A stretch of DNA of 64,000 bases. It comes from Fodinibacter sp963730365 (lineage in GTDB: Bacteria > Actinomycetota > Actinomycetes > Actinomycetales > Dermatophilaceae). This document shows positions 43,071 to 52,425 of the stretch, one piece after another; position 1 is the stretch's first letter, and every line of letters begins with the position of its first letter. The notes beneath the pieces are model-generated. The model was not told the origin of the DNA and made no database searches. It saw only the letters and a list, made by a program, of their open reading frames with translations. The stretch spans positions 372,001 to 436,000 of the forward strand of contig CAVSRM010000008.1 of NCBI GenBank assembly GCA_963730365.1, read 5' to 3'. Both the position numbers and the translations under genes were made by a program.

Positions 43071-44128
43071 ATGGTGGACGGGATCGCCCTGAGGCACTAC
43101 GAGGGACGCGCAAGCCTCGAGGTCGTGGGTGAGTCGCATCATCAGGATGAGCTGAGGGCTTTGGCTGGTGCGGCTGCGGGTCGGGCCAGAGTGAGCCAGT
43201 TCGCGCTGTTGGTACCCGAGACAGGCAACATCTACGACGAGTCGGCTGTGGGCGTCTGGGTGGCCGGGCTGCAGGTTGGACACCTCGGGCGATCGGACGC
43301 CGCCGCCTTAAGGCCCGGGATCATCCGCCTCATCGAGGAGTCCGGAAAGGCCGTCGCATTGACGGCTCTGATTGTCGGGGGAGGCGTCCGCGAGGGCGGC
43401 GGCGAGGCGATGCTCGGTGTGTGGCTGAGCTACGCACCCGAAGACTTCGGCCTGCCGCCACGTGAAACCGATCCCGCCGCAACCTCTGGCTTTCGAACCG
43501 GACTCAGCGAGGCGATTGGGACCGACGAAGCCGACGACAGTTATGACTTGAGCTGGATTGACCAGTTACCACTCGAACCCGGCAGGCGTCTGCCTCGGCT
43601 GCGCGCACTCATGGCCACAGGGGATGACCCGATCAGCCGGCACTACCTGATGAGGACTCTGGAGTCGGACCTCTACACCCTCCGCGACCTACACCCAGGC
43701 ATCTGGAGGAGTACGACGAAGTCGCAACGGCCCACGATCTAGGGATGACAGTGATCCGACCGGCCCTCCTCACCAAGTTCGGGCATCTGCCTTTGCTGGA
43801 GACGTACAAGCAGTGCACGATCCGCCACGCCAAAGCCGGACAACTCGACGCGGCCCTCCGGTGGGCAAACCGAGGCGTGGCCGTCTACGGCGCCGACGCG
43901 CATGACGAGAGTTGGGTGAATGACCTTCGCGGTCGTGCGGACAGGTTGCAGGAGAGGGTCAGGCGTCGGGATCAACCCAAGAAGGAACCTGCAGTCAAGC
44001 GGGCAACTCCGCCCGGGGACTCGGCGACCACCGAAACGCTGACCTGCCTGACATGCGGGAAGACGTTCGAGCGCGCCCGGACTCGTGGGCGAAAGCCACA
44101 CCACTGCCCGGAATGCCGAGCCGCCTGA
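43071..44128 (+). pseudogene. HIRAN-domain/zinc-ribbon gene split by a frameshift
   Basis: The first frame (43071-43742) has a HIRAN-like domain: VVGESHHQDELRAL ... LLVPETGNIYDESAVGVWV ... GHLGRSDAAALRPG. Near 43695 the frame shifts; the next frame gives HLEEYDEVATAHDLGMTVIR then FGHLPLLETYKQCTIRHAKA and ends in a zinc ribbon (CLTCGKTF ... HHCPEC). Intact relatives in actinobacteria carry these parts in one chain in this order (recalled, not searched). HIRAN domains bind DNA ends or replication forks. Confidence 0.7.
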
Positions 44129-44781
44129 CCTACGCCTCAAGCGGCCCGCTCACCTCGCGCTGTGCCCAGTCAATCGAGGCGCCAGTGTGTTGCCCGACAT
44201 GAGTCTCGTCGTCGCCTATCGCCAAGGTGGGGCGTGTGTCAGGACCCGCGGCCTACCGCCCACAAAGACGCTGCCAACCACCTACGTCCTCGTCGGATCG
44301 ACCGACGGTTCGCCTTGGCCGCCGCTGCTCCGGTTGACGTCCCCTGACCGGTGCTCTTCTCTGGACGGTCTTGGGGGACACCCAAGAGATCCACCGCTGC
44401 TGACCTGCTTGGTGTCCGCAGAGGATTCGGCGGGCGGGACGCCCGACCAGGCGCGCCCGACGCGCTGCGTAGCCAAAGCTGACGCCTCCACCCTGGGGGT
44501 GTGGCGAGGGCGCGGCCCTCCGGAACTGTGGGCGTCGGTTCTGTTCTCGCCGTCGCAGGCCGCCACAGGTGCCAGCGGCGGTTGGTTGATTGGTTTCGAC
44601 CGGGGTCGTAAGTTCCTGGTCTCGATGGCACCTTCGACCCCGCTGTCTGGTGCGATTCTCGATCCAGTGGGCAGATGACCCACCCCGAGGATTCCGATGC
44701 ACGGATGTTCCCATCAAGCCCGGATGCGAGATGGGGTAGGGACCCGATGCCTGCCTAGCGGCGTTCGGGCCTACTCGAGGT
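44129..44781. other. 653-bp stretch without a supported gene
   Basis: Several overlapping open frames on both strands of up to 200 codons, none with a ribosome site, motif or consistent composition. Probably degenerate element DNA. Confidence 0.5.
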
Positions 44782-45450
44782 ATGGAACTCAGCCAGCTCT
44801 CGGTCCTCGCCGGATCGGTCGCCACGACGATCTTCGTCGGCAGCTATCTGCCGATGCTGGTCAAGGCCATCCGGTCCCGGGATCTGTCGTCGTACAGCCG
44901 GTCCAGCCTGGTGTTGGCCAACGTGGGGAACATGGTGCAGACGGCGTACGTCGTCACCCTGCCCGTCGGCCCGATATGGGGCCTGCACGCGTTCTACCTG
45001 CTGGCCACCGTGCTCATGTTGCTGCTCCATCTTCGACACGCGCCGAAGGGGCCGCCGTCGTCCCGGGTCCAGGGGCCCCCGCGCCCCTCAACACCGGCCA
45101 CGCGGTGGCCGCCACCAGCGTCAGGCCGAGGTAGGCCAGGCTCCACGCTACATACATCGGGTGACGGGACACCCGATACGGGCCCGTGGCGACAAGACGA
45201 CTCGGGTGGGAAAGGTCCACGTCACCGGCCGCACGCGTGGCGCCCACCGCCAGGGCCGTACCAGCGAGCAGGAGAGCACAGCCGACGGGGCGACTGCCGC
45301 GGAACCCAAGGGGAAACGGATGCCAGTGTTCCAGGCCGAGTCCGAGCCCCATGTGCACGAGAAACCCTTCAGGGACCGGCACATTGGACCATCGCCACGC
45401 CGAAGAGGTGCCCTCCGGCGCCGTCGTCGTGGACTGGTCCGCGGCCATGA
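44782..45450 (+). pseudogene. PQ-loop/SemiSWEET-like gene with run-on C-terminus
   Basis: The first 88 residues form three hydrophobic helices of a SemiSWEET-type PQ-loop protein (VGSYLPMLVKAIRSRDLSSY, LVLANVGNMVQTAYVV, LHAFYLLATVLMLLLHL). From about 45045 the frame runs antisense through the neighbouring methyltransferase and reads as Arg/Pro/Gly low-complexity. The normal stop seems to have been lost when two gene ends were joined. The helical part may still be produced. Confidence 0.55.
45014..45448 (-). pseudogene. ICMT-like methyltransferase, 3' truncated
   Basis: From the ATG at 45448, membrane methyltransferase of the isoprenylcysteine-carboxyl-methyltransferase type: LVATGPYRVSRHPMYVAWSL is the SAM-binding signature. 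After TAWPVL the sequence turns to low-complexity and lacks the usual final LxxEExxLxxxFGxxYxxY segment. It ends tail-to-tail inside the SemiSWEET-like frame. Confidence 0.65.
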
Positions 45451-45631
45451 CGCCACGATAGGACACGCCCGGGTCCCTCGGAAGCAACGCGGACCCGTAC
45501 GGCCATTGGAGTCAGGCAAAGGTTCGGGCTTGCCGGATCTCACCGCGTGGGTGGGAACACCCAGTCGTACGCGGCCCGAATGGGTATCCCGCCCGATGTA
45601 GTCGAGGCGGCCGGACCCTAGCGTCGGGGTC

Positions 45632-46274
45632 ATGGACATCCACTTCGCTCCGGCCAGGAAGGACGCTCCGTCCCGGCATGCCGGCGACGACGTCGCGGCC
45701 TTCCTCGAAGCCCAGCGGCGTGTCCTCGACCGCTACGACGTCACGGCGCAGCGACGGTCCGTCGAGGTGCCGACGATCGGTGGCCAGGCGCAGGTGCTGG
45801 TCGCGGGTGAGGGGCCGCTGCTGGTGCTGGTGATCGGTGGGCTGTCCCGGCGGCGTTCTGGACCCGCTGATGGCGAGGCTTCCGGGCCGCACCCTCTATG
45901 CGATCGAGCTGCCCGGTTTCGGGCTGACCGACCCGACGGCCTATCACCCCGACACGATCCGACGGAGCGCCGTCGACTACCTGGGCGGCGTCGTGGATGC
46001 CCTCGGGCTCGGCAGCAGCGAGTTCGTCACCCAGTCGATGGACTCGCAGTGGACCACCTGGCTGGCCGCGGAGCAGCTGCGCCGGATCCACCACCTGGTG
46101 CGCCTCATCTGGGGGGAGGACGACGCGTTCGGTCGCCCGGACGCGGGTCGTCGGATGGCTGAGTTGCTCCCAGACGCGGACTCTCACGTGGTACCCGGTG
46201 GCCACGCGCCCTGGTTCCACCAGGCCGACACGGTCGCCGGTCTCACCCGGGAGTTTCTGGAGGACCAGCCATGA
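45632..46274 (+). pseudogene. Alpha/beta hydrolase with frameshift and internal deletion
   Basis: The first frame reads DIHFAPARKDAPSRHAGDDV to LVLVIGG; the second (from about 45840) continues GGVLDPLMARLPGRTLYAIE, SEFVTQSMDSQWTTW, then jumps directly to RLIWGEDDAFGRPDAGRRMA and PGGHAPWFH. The lid and about 80-90 central residues expected in the family are missing. The final ATGA overlap with the next gene remains. Confidence 0.7.
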
Positions 46275-46876
46275 GGACCGACACGCTGCTCCTGTTCGGC
46301 GCGGCCACCGCCGTCGTCTTCGTCATCGTGGTGACGGTCGAGGGCGTCCGCAGGCCGGGTTACGACGCGCTCTTCCACACCGGAAGTGAGCTGGAGCTGG
46401 GCCCCGGAGGGTGGATCCAGCGCGCGAACTTCCTCCTGGTCGCAGCAGGGTTCGCTGCCATCTCGATCGGTGTGCAACGCACCCTGGAGACGACTACAGG
46501 CGCCGCGCTGCTGACTGTCGCCGCCGCCGGCCTCGTGCTCGCCGCGATCTGTGCCCCGGACCCGGTCCGCGGCTTCCCACCCGGTGCCTCGAGCAACACC
46601 GGCAGGGCGGTGAGCCTGCACGCCAAGCTCCACGACGTCAGCGGCCCGTTGTTGGTCTTCGCCCTGTTCGGTGCCTGCCTCGTGATCGCGCCACGGCTCG
46701 CCGAGCCGTGGACGATCTACACCCTGGCGACCGCGGGTGTCGGCCTCGCCAGCACCGTATGGCTGATCGTCGCCTGGCGCGGCAACGCGCCGTACACCGG
46801 TCTGGCACAGCGGATCGTTCTCGCCACGTACTGGCTCTGGATCACGATCCTGAGCCTGCATCTCGTTGCCCACTGA
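46271..46876 (+). CDS. DUF998-like membrane protein
   Basis: 201 residues with six hydrophobic helices. DUF998 pattern: SELELGPGGWIQRANFLLVAA and HAKLHDVSGPLLVFALF. Starts in the ATGA overlap of the broken hydrolase gene. Function of the family unknown. Apparently intact. Confidence 0.72.
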   Translation: MRTDTLLLFGAATAVVFVIVVTVEGVRRPGYDALFHTGSELELGPGGWIQRANFLLVAAGFAAISIGVQRTLETTTGAALLTVAAAGLVLAAICAPDPVRGFPPGASSNTGRAVSLHAKLHDVSGPLLVFALFGACLVIAPRLAEPWTIYTLATAGVGLASTVWLIVAWRGNAPYTGLAQRIVLATYWLWITILSLHLVAH

Positions 46877-46898
46877 CCACTCGCACGGAGGAGAAGTC

Positions 46899-47401
46899 AT
46901 GACAACCCAACACGTCGAGACCCTGATCGTCGGCGCCGGCCAGGCTGGCTTGGCCACCGGCTACCACCTGGCACGGCTCGGCCGGGGGTTCCTGATCGTT
47001 GACGGCAGCGGCCGGAGGGCGACAACTGGCGCTGCCACTACGACTCGCTCAGGCTCTATTCGCCGGCGAGGTTCGACGGGCTGCCGGGCATGGTCTTCCC
47101 GGGGGATCCGTGACACTTCCCAGGCAAGGACGAGGTTGCGGACTTCCTCGAGCAGTACGCCGTGGAGATGGAGCTACCGGTGCGAATGCAGACTCGGGTG
47201 GATCGACACGTACCCCGAGACGGTGGTGGATTCACCGCCCACCTGGGGTCCGAGACGATCGAGTGCGACAGCGCAGTGGTCGCCACCGGGACATTCGGCC
47301 GCCTCCCGCGGGTGCTGGAGGTGGCCTCGTCGCTGTCCCCCCGGATCCGGCAGTTCCACTCCGCGGAGGCCAGACACCGGCCTACCGGAAGTCTCAAGTA
47401 G
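46899..47401 (+). pseudogene. Broken FAD-dependent oxidoreductase
   Basis: Starts ETLIVGAGQAGLATGYHLAR (FAD-binding GxGxxG), shifts frame near 47015 to GDNWRCHYDSLRLYSPARFD, meets an in-frame TGA (after FPGDP, followed by HFPGKDEV), and ends early at SPRIRQFHSAEARHR without the NADPH-binding half. Three independent lesions mark it as dead. Resembles YUCCA/CzcO-like flavin monooxygenases. Confidence 0.8.
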
Positions 47402-47484
47402 CCGCGAGCCGGTCGCTCGGGCAGAAAATCGCTATTCCGGTCAGGTGGGTGTAATGCCTGGGCAAGGCCGGGCACATTGGAAGC

Positions 47485-47658
47485 ATGCGTATTCGCGACC
47501 ACAACAAGGGCGATCTGGGGCTGGCTGCCCTTACCCTCACTGTCGCCGCGGCGGCTGCTGGCAGCAAGGTCCTGGGATGGGTGCGCGGCCGTCTTCGTCG
47601 ACGCCGCCGCTCTGACGGAGAAGGCCGACGGTTCTCGAAGCGGCGGCGCCACTCGTAG
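47485..47658 (+). CDS. Possible 57-residue membrane/basic protein
   Basis: Frame MRIRDHNKGDLGLAALTLTV, then an Ala-rich hydrophobic helix and a tail dominated by Arg/Lys (RGRLRRRRRSDGEGRRFSKR). GGAAGC precedes the ATG. Topology fits a single-pass membrane peptide with a cytoplasmic basic tail. No family recognised. Confidence 0.35.
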   Translation: MRIRDHNKGDLGLAALTLTVAAAAAGSKVLGWVRGRLRRRRRSDGEGRRFSKRRRHS

Positions 47659-47789
47659 AGGCCGACCGCGGTCCAGCTGCGTCTCTCCGCCGCGATCGGA
47701 CGTAGTACAGGGAGACTGTTCCTGACCCTGCAGGCGGCGACGCTCGTGGCAGGCACGCAAGCACGCGCGTTGGGAGGAGGTGACGCCCC

Positions 47790-48392
47790 GTGTCCAAATA
47801 CGCCTGGATGTACCGGCTCGGGATCCGGCCCTGGGAGCGCTACGGGACCGCCGCCGCGGTGGGCATCGCGGCTCTTATCGACCGTGAGGAGAGGGAACGG
47901 TCTCGCCCGCTAGGTCGCGCGCTCGACCTGGGATGCGGCCGTGGTCAGTACACCCCCGAACTCGAACGACGGGGTTGGCAGGCCGTTGGTATCGACAACG
48001 TGCCGTCCGTTGTCGCAGAGGCCGCTGACCGGGATACCAGTGGCGCGTCGTACGTCGTCGGGGACGTCACGGACCTGCCTGCCGCCGACGTAGGAACGTT
48101 CGACTTCTTCCTCGACATCGGCTGCTTTCAGGGCCTCGACGCCGGGCAGCAGGCAGCGGAAGGGGCGGGCGTCACCGCACTGGCCAACCCAGGAGCCACG
48201 CTGCTGATGCTCGCCTTCGGGCCCACCAGGATGCGGTCCCTGCTGGAAGGGGTGTCAATGAAGGCCGTCGAAAGGGCCTTCCCCCTGTGGGACCTCGTCT
48301 CCGTCGACCCGGCCCAGACCCGAGGACTCGGTTGGCCCATGAACCGTTCGCGTCCGCAGTGGTACAGGCTCCGCCGAACCCCACCGGCCTGA
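47790..48392 (+). CDS. Class I SAM-dependent methyltransferase
   Basis: 200 residues, GTG start with GGGAGGAGG about 10 bases upstream. SAM motif I ALDLGCGRGQYTPELERRGW, then VGIDNVP (acidic ribose-binding position) and VVGDVTDLP. The substrate is unknown. Intact in an otherwise decayed stretch. Confidence 0.82.
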   Translation: MSKYAWMYRLGIRPWERYGTAAAVGIAALIDREERERSRPLGRALDLGCGRGQYTPELERRGWQAVGIDNVPSVVAEAADRDTSGASYVVGDVTDLPAADVGTFDFFLDIGCFQGLDAGQQAAEGAGVTALANPGATLLMLAFGPTRMRSLLEGVSMKAVERAFPLWDLVSVDPAQTRGLGWPMNRSRPQWYRLRRTPPA

Positions 48393-48650
48393 GGGGGGAG
48401 CGAGATGTCCCACTTCGGCGTGTGGACGCCCCCGACTGGGGGCCGACGACTGATGCTCGTTTGCGCAGCCACCAGGCGGGCGCCCGGTGTAGTTCTGCAT
48501 CTCGAGAAGGCGCGGACCGGGCCAGCCGGCATTCGACCGTGCTACCCGGCGGAAGGACGTCTCCGGCAGCGCGGACCACCGACGCCTGGGATGTGGGGGA
48601 AGCCTTTCGGATGCACTCTCGTGACGTGCTGCAGTGGGTTCCGGTACTCG

Positions 48651-49508
48651 TCAGGGGTGCTCGGCGCGGGCGAGCTCGAGAAGTGCTTGAACAGGTGTGG
48701 ACGGGAGGTGTGGCACCGCTTCACGAGCGTCGTCGACCACGGGGGGCAGGGTGTTCATGGCCAGTGCGGCTGAGGTTTGGCGGCCTGGTGCGCCGGGCAG
48801 CATCGAGGCGAAGCGGAGGATTGGTGTCGGCACGTGGCGGGGGTTACCGGGCCAGTCGTGAGCGGCCATGACGTGGGAGGCGAGCTCTGTCAGGGTGAGT
48901 CGTTGCGGACCGGAGATGGTCAGGGTCCTTCTGCGCAGTGATGTGGTTTCGGCGACACTCACGGTCGCCGCGGACACGTCGCGTACGGCCACCCAACCCA
49001 TCGGGTTGTTCCCCGGCCCGAAGACGACGGGTCGGTGGGTGCGTCCCGCGCTCTGCGTGAGCAGCTCGATCCAGAGATCGGCGAAGGCATCGGATCGGAT
49101 GATCGTCCAGTCGAGGTCGAACTGGACGAGTTCCTGCTCGGCGGCATACTTGGCGCGGAACAGCTCCATGTGGCTGTCCTTCGATGCCCCAGCGACGGAC
49201 ACCAGAACCAGCCGGGCGCCGGCCCTCTGGGCCGCTTCGGCCAGGACAGCGGCGGCTTCGCCGTCGACCCTCACGGGTGAGGTCGAGGGGAAGCCGGTGA
49301 CGGCCGAGACCACGACGTCGACACCGGCCATCGCCCTTGCGACGACGGCCGAGTCACACACGGACCCGGCGACCCACTCCGCGCCGGTGGTGCCTGGCGG
49401 CGGTGTTCGCTTCCCGCGGGTGAGCACCCGCACGTTGTGGCCTTTGGCGAGGAGGTCGGTCACGACCGACGAGCCCAGACGGCCGGTGCCTCCCGCCACC
49501 AGGATCAC
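48651..49508 (-). CDS. NmrA-like NAD(P)-binding protein
   Basis: 285 residues. Rossmann motif ILVAGGTGRLGSSVVTDLLA at the N-terminus, GRTHRPVVFGPGNNPMGWVA in the middle. Atypical SDR of the NmrA type. Overlaps the stop of the SnoaL-like gene upstream; both are probably repressed by the divergent TetR. Confidence 0.85.
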   Translation of the reverse strand: MILVAGGTGRLGSSVVTDLLAKGHNVRVLTRGKRTPPPGTTGAEWVAGSVCDSAVVARAMAGVDVVVSAVTGFPSTSPVRVDGEAAAVLAEAAQRAGARLVLVSVAGASKDSHMELFRAKYAAEQELVQFDLDWTIIRSDAFADLWIELLTQSAGRTHRPVVFGPGNNPMGWVAVRDVSAATVSVAETTSLRRRTLTISGPQRLTLTELASHVMAAHDWPGNPRHVPTPILRFASMLPGAPGRQTSAALAMNTLPPVVDDAREAVPHLPSTPVQALLELARAEHP

Positions 49509-49918
49509 GATGCTCGGCCGGTCGTGAGAGTGGAGACGAACTCGTCGGCCGACAGCCTGTCGTTGGACACCGGCTCGAGGTAGAAGCGGCAGGACGCGGC
49601 CCGATCTCCTTCAACCCGGAAGATCATCACGCCACGCATGAGGTGCGGGGTGTTGTCGCGCCGGGTGCCGCGCATCTCCCACTCGCTCCAGACGCACTCA
49701 CCGGTGCTGCTCTCTGCAAGCACGGTGGCGACGAGGTCGGGCACGCTGCCCAAGATGGCTTCCCAGTTGCGCCGCACCTGGTCCGGGCCCGTGAATCCTC
49801 GGGCGGGGTGGCAGGGCGTCTGGTTGACGTAGTCGGGGCTGAAGCAGTCGACGATCCGATCGAGGTCGTGAGCATTTGTCGCCTCGAGCAGGCGGGCCAG
49901 GAACGCGGAACGGTGCAT
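49505..49918 (-). CDS. SnoaL-like polyketide-cyclase-type protein
   Basis: 137 residues from the ATG at 49918. SnoaL/NTF2-like pattern LLEATNAHDLDRIVDCFSPDY, HPARGFTGPDQVRRNWEAIL and CRFYLEPV. First gene of a two-gene operon under the palindrome at 49938-49955. Confidence 0.8.
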   Translation of the reverse strand: MHRSAFLARLLEATNAHDLDRIVDCFSPDYVNQTPCHPARGFTGPDQVRRNWEAILGSVPDLVATVLAESSTGECVWSEWEMRGTRRDNTPHLMRGVMIFRVEGDRAASCRFYLEPVSNDRLSADEFVSTLTTGRAS

Positions 49919-49937
49919 GACGCCTCCGGAGAATTCA

Positions 49938-49955
49938 GATACAGTCAGGTGTATC
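49938..49955. promoter_or_regulatory. TetR-type operator in a divergent promoter
   Basis: GATACA-GTCAGG-TGTATC, perfect 6-bp arms and 18 bp in all, between the SnoaL-like/NmrA operon and the divergent TetR gene, 19 and 20 bp from the two start codons. Confidence 0.65.
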
Positions 49956-49975
49956 CAATAGGAGTGTGATCCGGA

Positions 49976-50644
49976 TTGCCAGCGCCCGTCAAGACCCGCC
50001 GCTACGACGCCACCACGCGGCGCGCCCAAGCCGAGTCTCGTCGGGAAGCCATCCTGGCCGCCGCCCGCGACCTCATGCTGCGCGACGGGTACGCCGCCAC
50101 CACCATCGGCTCGATCGCCACCGCAGCCGCGGTATCAGCCGAAACGATCTACAAGGCCTTCGCGGGCAAGCCCGGACTTGTCCGCGCCCTGTACCAACAA
50201 GCCCTCGAAGGGGCCGGTCGCGAGCCAGCCGAGCAGCGCTCCAACCGGCTTCGAGAAACGGCCACCGGCCACGAACTCGTCGCCGGATGGGCAGAGCTGG
50301 CACGAGAGGTCGCGCCTCACGTCGCCCCCTTGGCGATACTGCTCCGTGACGCCGCCGTCCTCGACCCGGGTGCGCGCTCACTGGTCGAGGAGATGGAGCA
50401 CGCGCGGCTCCTCCGAATGCGCAACAACGCCCGCGCGCTGAGGGCGACCGGAGACGTTCGCCCCGGCCTGAGCCAGCGCGACATCGCCGACACCCTCTAT
50501 GCCGTCTCCTCATCCGAGATGTTCGAGCTGCTGGTGATGCGGCGCGGCTGGTCAAGCAAGCGGTTCGCACGCTTCCAGCGCCAGGCGATCGGCGCCCTCC
50601 TCATCCCTCACAACTCGTCCAGCGAGCCCGGCCAACAGCCCTGA
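49976..50644 (+). CDS. TetR-family regulator
   Basis: 222 residues, TTG start with AGGAG before it. Helix-turn-helix IGSIATAAAVSAETIYKAFAGK, then a helical ligand-binding domain. Likely represses itself and the divergent SnoaL-like/NmrA operon. Confidence 0.88.
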   Translation: MPAPVKTRRYDATTRRAQAESRREAILAAARDLMLRDGYAATTIGSIATAAAVSAETIYKAFAGKPGLVRALYQQALEGAGREPAEQRSNRLRETATGHELVAGWAELAREVAPHVAPLAILLRDAAVLDPGARSLVEEMEHARLLRMRNNARALRATGDVRPGLSQRDIADTLYAVSSSEMFELLVMRRGWSSKRFARFQRQAIGALLIPHNSSSEPGQQP

Positions 50645-50759
50645 CCGCATGCATCTAACCGCCGCGAGTCGGCTACCTGCCGCCCAGGCCCGACGGACTC
50701 TCGAAGACGTCCGCTATTCCCGCGGTCCGAGCTTACCTTTTCTTGCGGCGGCGACGGGT

Positions 50760-51353
50760 TCACCGACTCTGCTCAAATGGGCGTACCTCGCCGAGAACGG
50801 CTCCACGCTTGCCGTTGACGATCACTCGTGGTGATCGTCGCTTGGTCGACGTGAGGATGACGTGGCCGTGCCACGGCACCAAGAGTGTCCGGTCATCGAG
50901 TGAGAGCGATTCCACGTCGGCGCTGCTCCGGAGGATCACGTAGCGAATCCAGCGACCGCTCCACGGCCATCGGTCCGCTCCACCCTGGCCGTCATGGACC
51001 CCACCGCCGCTATCGATCGCGATGACCCCCGGATCGATTCCGGTACCCACTGTCTCTGGGCGGCCAAGGTCCTCCGACAATCGGGCGGGGCGAGGGGCAA
51101 GCAGGTCGTCGTCGGCTGAGCTTCCACCGCCGCCGAGCAGGTTCCAAGTCGCGCCGTGCTTGCTTAGGACCCAATTCTCAGACAGGACACAGCCGACCCC
51201 ACGTCGGGCAAACATGGTGACCGCTACGTCGCCGGAGACGTCTACTGCCATCGGCGCGAATCGACGACGCCGGCTCAGCCGAAAGACCGGCTCCACGTGC
51301 TGGGACTGAATCAGCCGGACGCTCTCAATGAACGCGTCGTAGGCCACGACCAC
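50760..51353 (-). CDS. Conserved-looking hypothetical protein
   Basis: 197 residues, acidic/hydrophobic mix without membrane helices. Recognisable segments: MVVAYDAFIESVRLIQSQHV, GGVHDGQGGADRWPWSGRWI and VPWHGHVILTSTKRR. Composition and codon positions look like a real gene. No function recognised. Confidence 0.6.
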   Translation of the reverse strand: MVVAYDAFIESVRLIQSQHVEPVFRLSRRRRFAPMAVDVSGDVAVTMFARRGVGCVLSENWVLSKHGATWNLLGGGGSSADDDLLAPRPARLSEDLGRPETVGTGIDPGVIAIDSGGGVHDGQGGADRWPWSGRWIRYVILRSSADVESLSLDDRTLLVPWHGHVILTSTKRRSPRVIVNGKRGAVLGEVRPFEQSR

Positions 51354-51953
51354 ATGTTAGGAGAGCCCCCGGCTGGAAAGAACCCTCATCGGATCGCTCC
51401 CCTACGTCGCCGTCATCACCCTCGTCGGGCTGACGATGCCCAACGAGGACCGCGGCACCTGGTTGCTCACCTCCCGCTCTGCGCCGTGATCTCACTAGGG
51501 ATGGGCTGGCTCGTGTGGAACCGCCCGTCACGGCTGAGTCATAGCCATTTGCGCAGGGACCGAGCCGAAGCACGCGCCCTCACAGGCGACCGCCACGCAA
51601 CCAAGACAGAGTGAATGACGAGCGACCGTCACGGACATGCCTCGGGTCGTTAGGTCACGTGGACCTTGCCGCCAACCGAGGCTACGTGACAAAGACTCCG
51701 CCAGTCGGTGCGTTCGACTCCAGAGCTCAACTCCGAGCTCCTGGACACACGTCCTCGCCTACCCGTGACGTAGACGCTCGAGCCGCAGGTGCCGCAACGT
51801 CGGCACCTGCGACGCTTTGTTCGACAGCGTCGCCGAGAACGTCCCTCCCCCAGAACGCAGAAACCCATGGCCAACACACCTCATGCACTCCGGGGTCGCG
51901 CTATATCGTTGTAACGAAGAAAACCGCATGAGAACGCTGGGAGGGACGTAGAG
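51354..51953. other. 600-bp stretch with remnants only
   Basis: Between about 51376 and 51614 two frames together read LIGSLPYVAVITLVGLTMPN and VISLGMGWLVWNRPSRLSH, like a small two-helix membrane protein broken by a frameshift. The rest has no gene apart from the palindrome at 51784-51811 and the promoter of the next gene. Confidence 0.35.
51784..51811. repeat. Perfect 11-bp inverted repeat
   Basis: CGCAGGTGCCG-CAACGT-CGGCACCTGCG in the gap before the zinc-ribbon gene. Could be a terminator on either strand or a protein-binding site. Confidence 0.6.
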
Positions 51954-52409
51954 ATGAACCCTGAGTCGGCTGAGCTGGCTGACCCCTCCGTGGGCCCCTC
52001 GACGACCGTGGCGCAGCCCGCGCCACGACTGCCAGGACAGGTCGTCATCTGCGGTTGGTGCGGGGTGGAGGTGGCCGTTCCGGCCCGCGGGCGCGTGCCC
52101 AAATGGTGCTCCGGAACCTGCCGGCACCGGGCGTGGGAGCAGGCCCGGGCTGCCGCGTCCGGCCGTGCGGCCGTCACCGTCGTGGACCGCGTCGTGGAGA
52201 CGGTCCGCACCCAGACGGTGGTGCAGCACCACCGGACGACGGTGCCCGTCGCCGTCCAGCCCGCGAGTGCGATGGAGTGGGCGCGGCTGCTGGAGGAGCT
52301 CGCCGCGAGGCTGGACGCGGGGCGGGTCTACGACCGCGACCTGCCAGTGCTGATCCCGGCGGCCAACGCTCTGATCGACGCCCTCCAACGACGGATCCAA
52401 CAGCGCTGA
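51954..52409 (+). CDS. Zinc-ribbon-like element protein
   Basis: 151 residues. CGWCGVEVAVPARGRVPKWC and SGTCRHRAWEQARAA give a four-Cys zinc site (CxxC...CxxxC) and a basic helix, a pattern common in small proteins of actinobacterial integrative elements. A C-terminal helical region follows. Convergent with the integrase gene. Probable DNA-binding role, not proven. Confidence 0.65.
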   Translation: MNPESAELADPSVGPSTTVAQPAPRLPGQVVICGWCGVEVAVPARGRVPKWCSGTCRHRAWEQARAAASGRAAVTVVDRVVETVRTQTVVQHHRTTVPVAVQPASAMEWARLLEELAARLDAGRVYDRDLPVLIPAANALIDALQRRIQQR

Positions 52410-52425
52410 CGAGCGCGCCAAACTG

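Noticed and set aside
44253..44825. 190-codon minus-strand ORF
   Set aside because: Its frame overlaps two other open frames of similar length, has no ribosome site and an Arg/Pro/Thr-biased composition.
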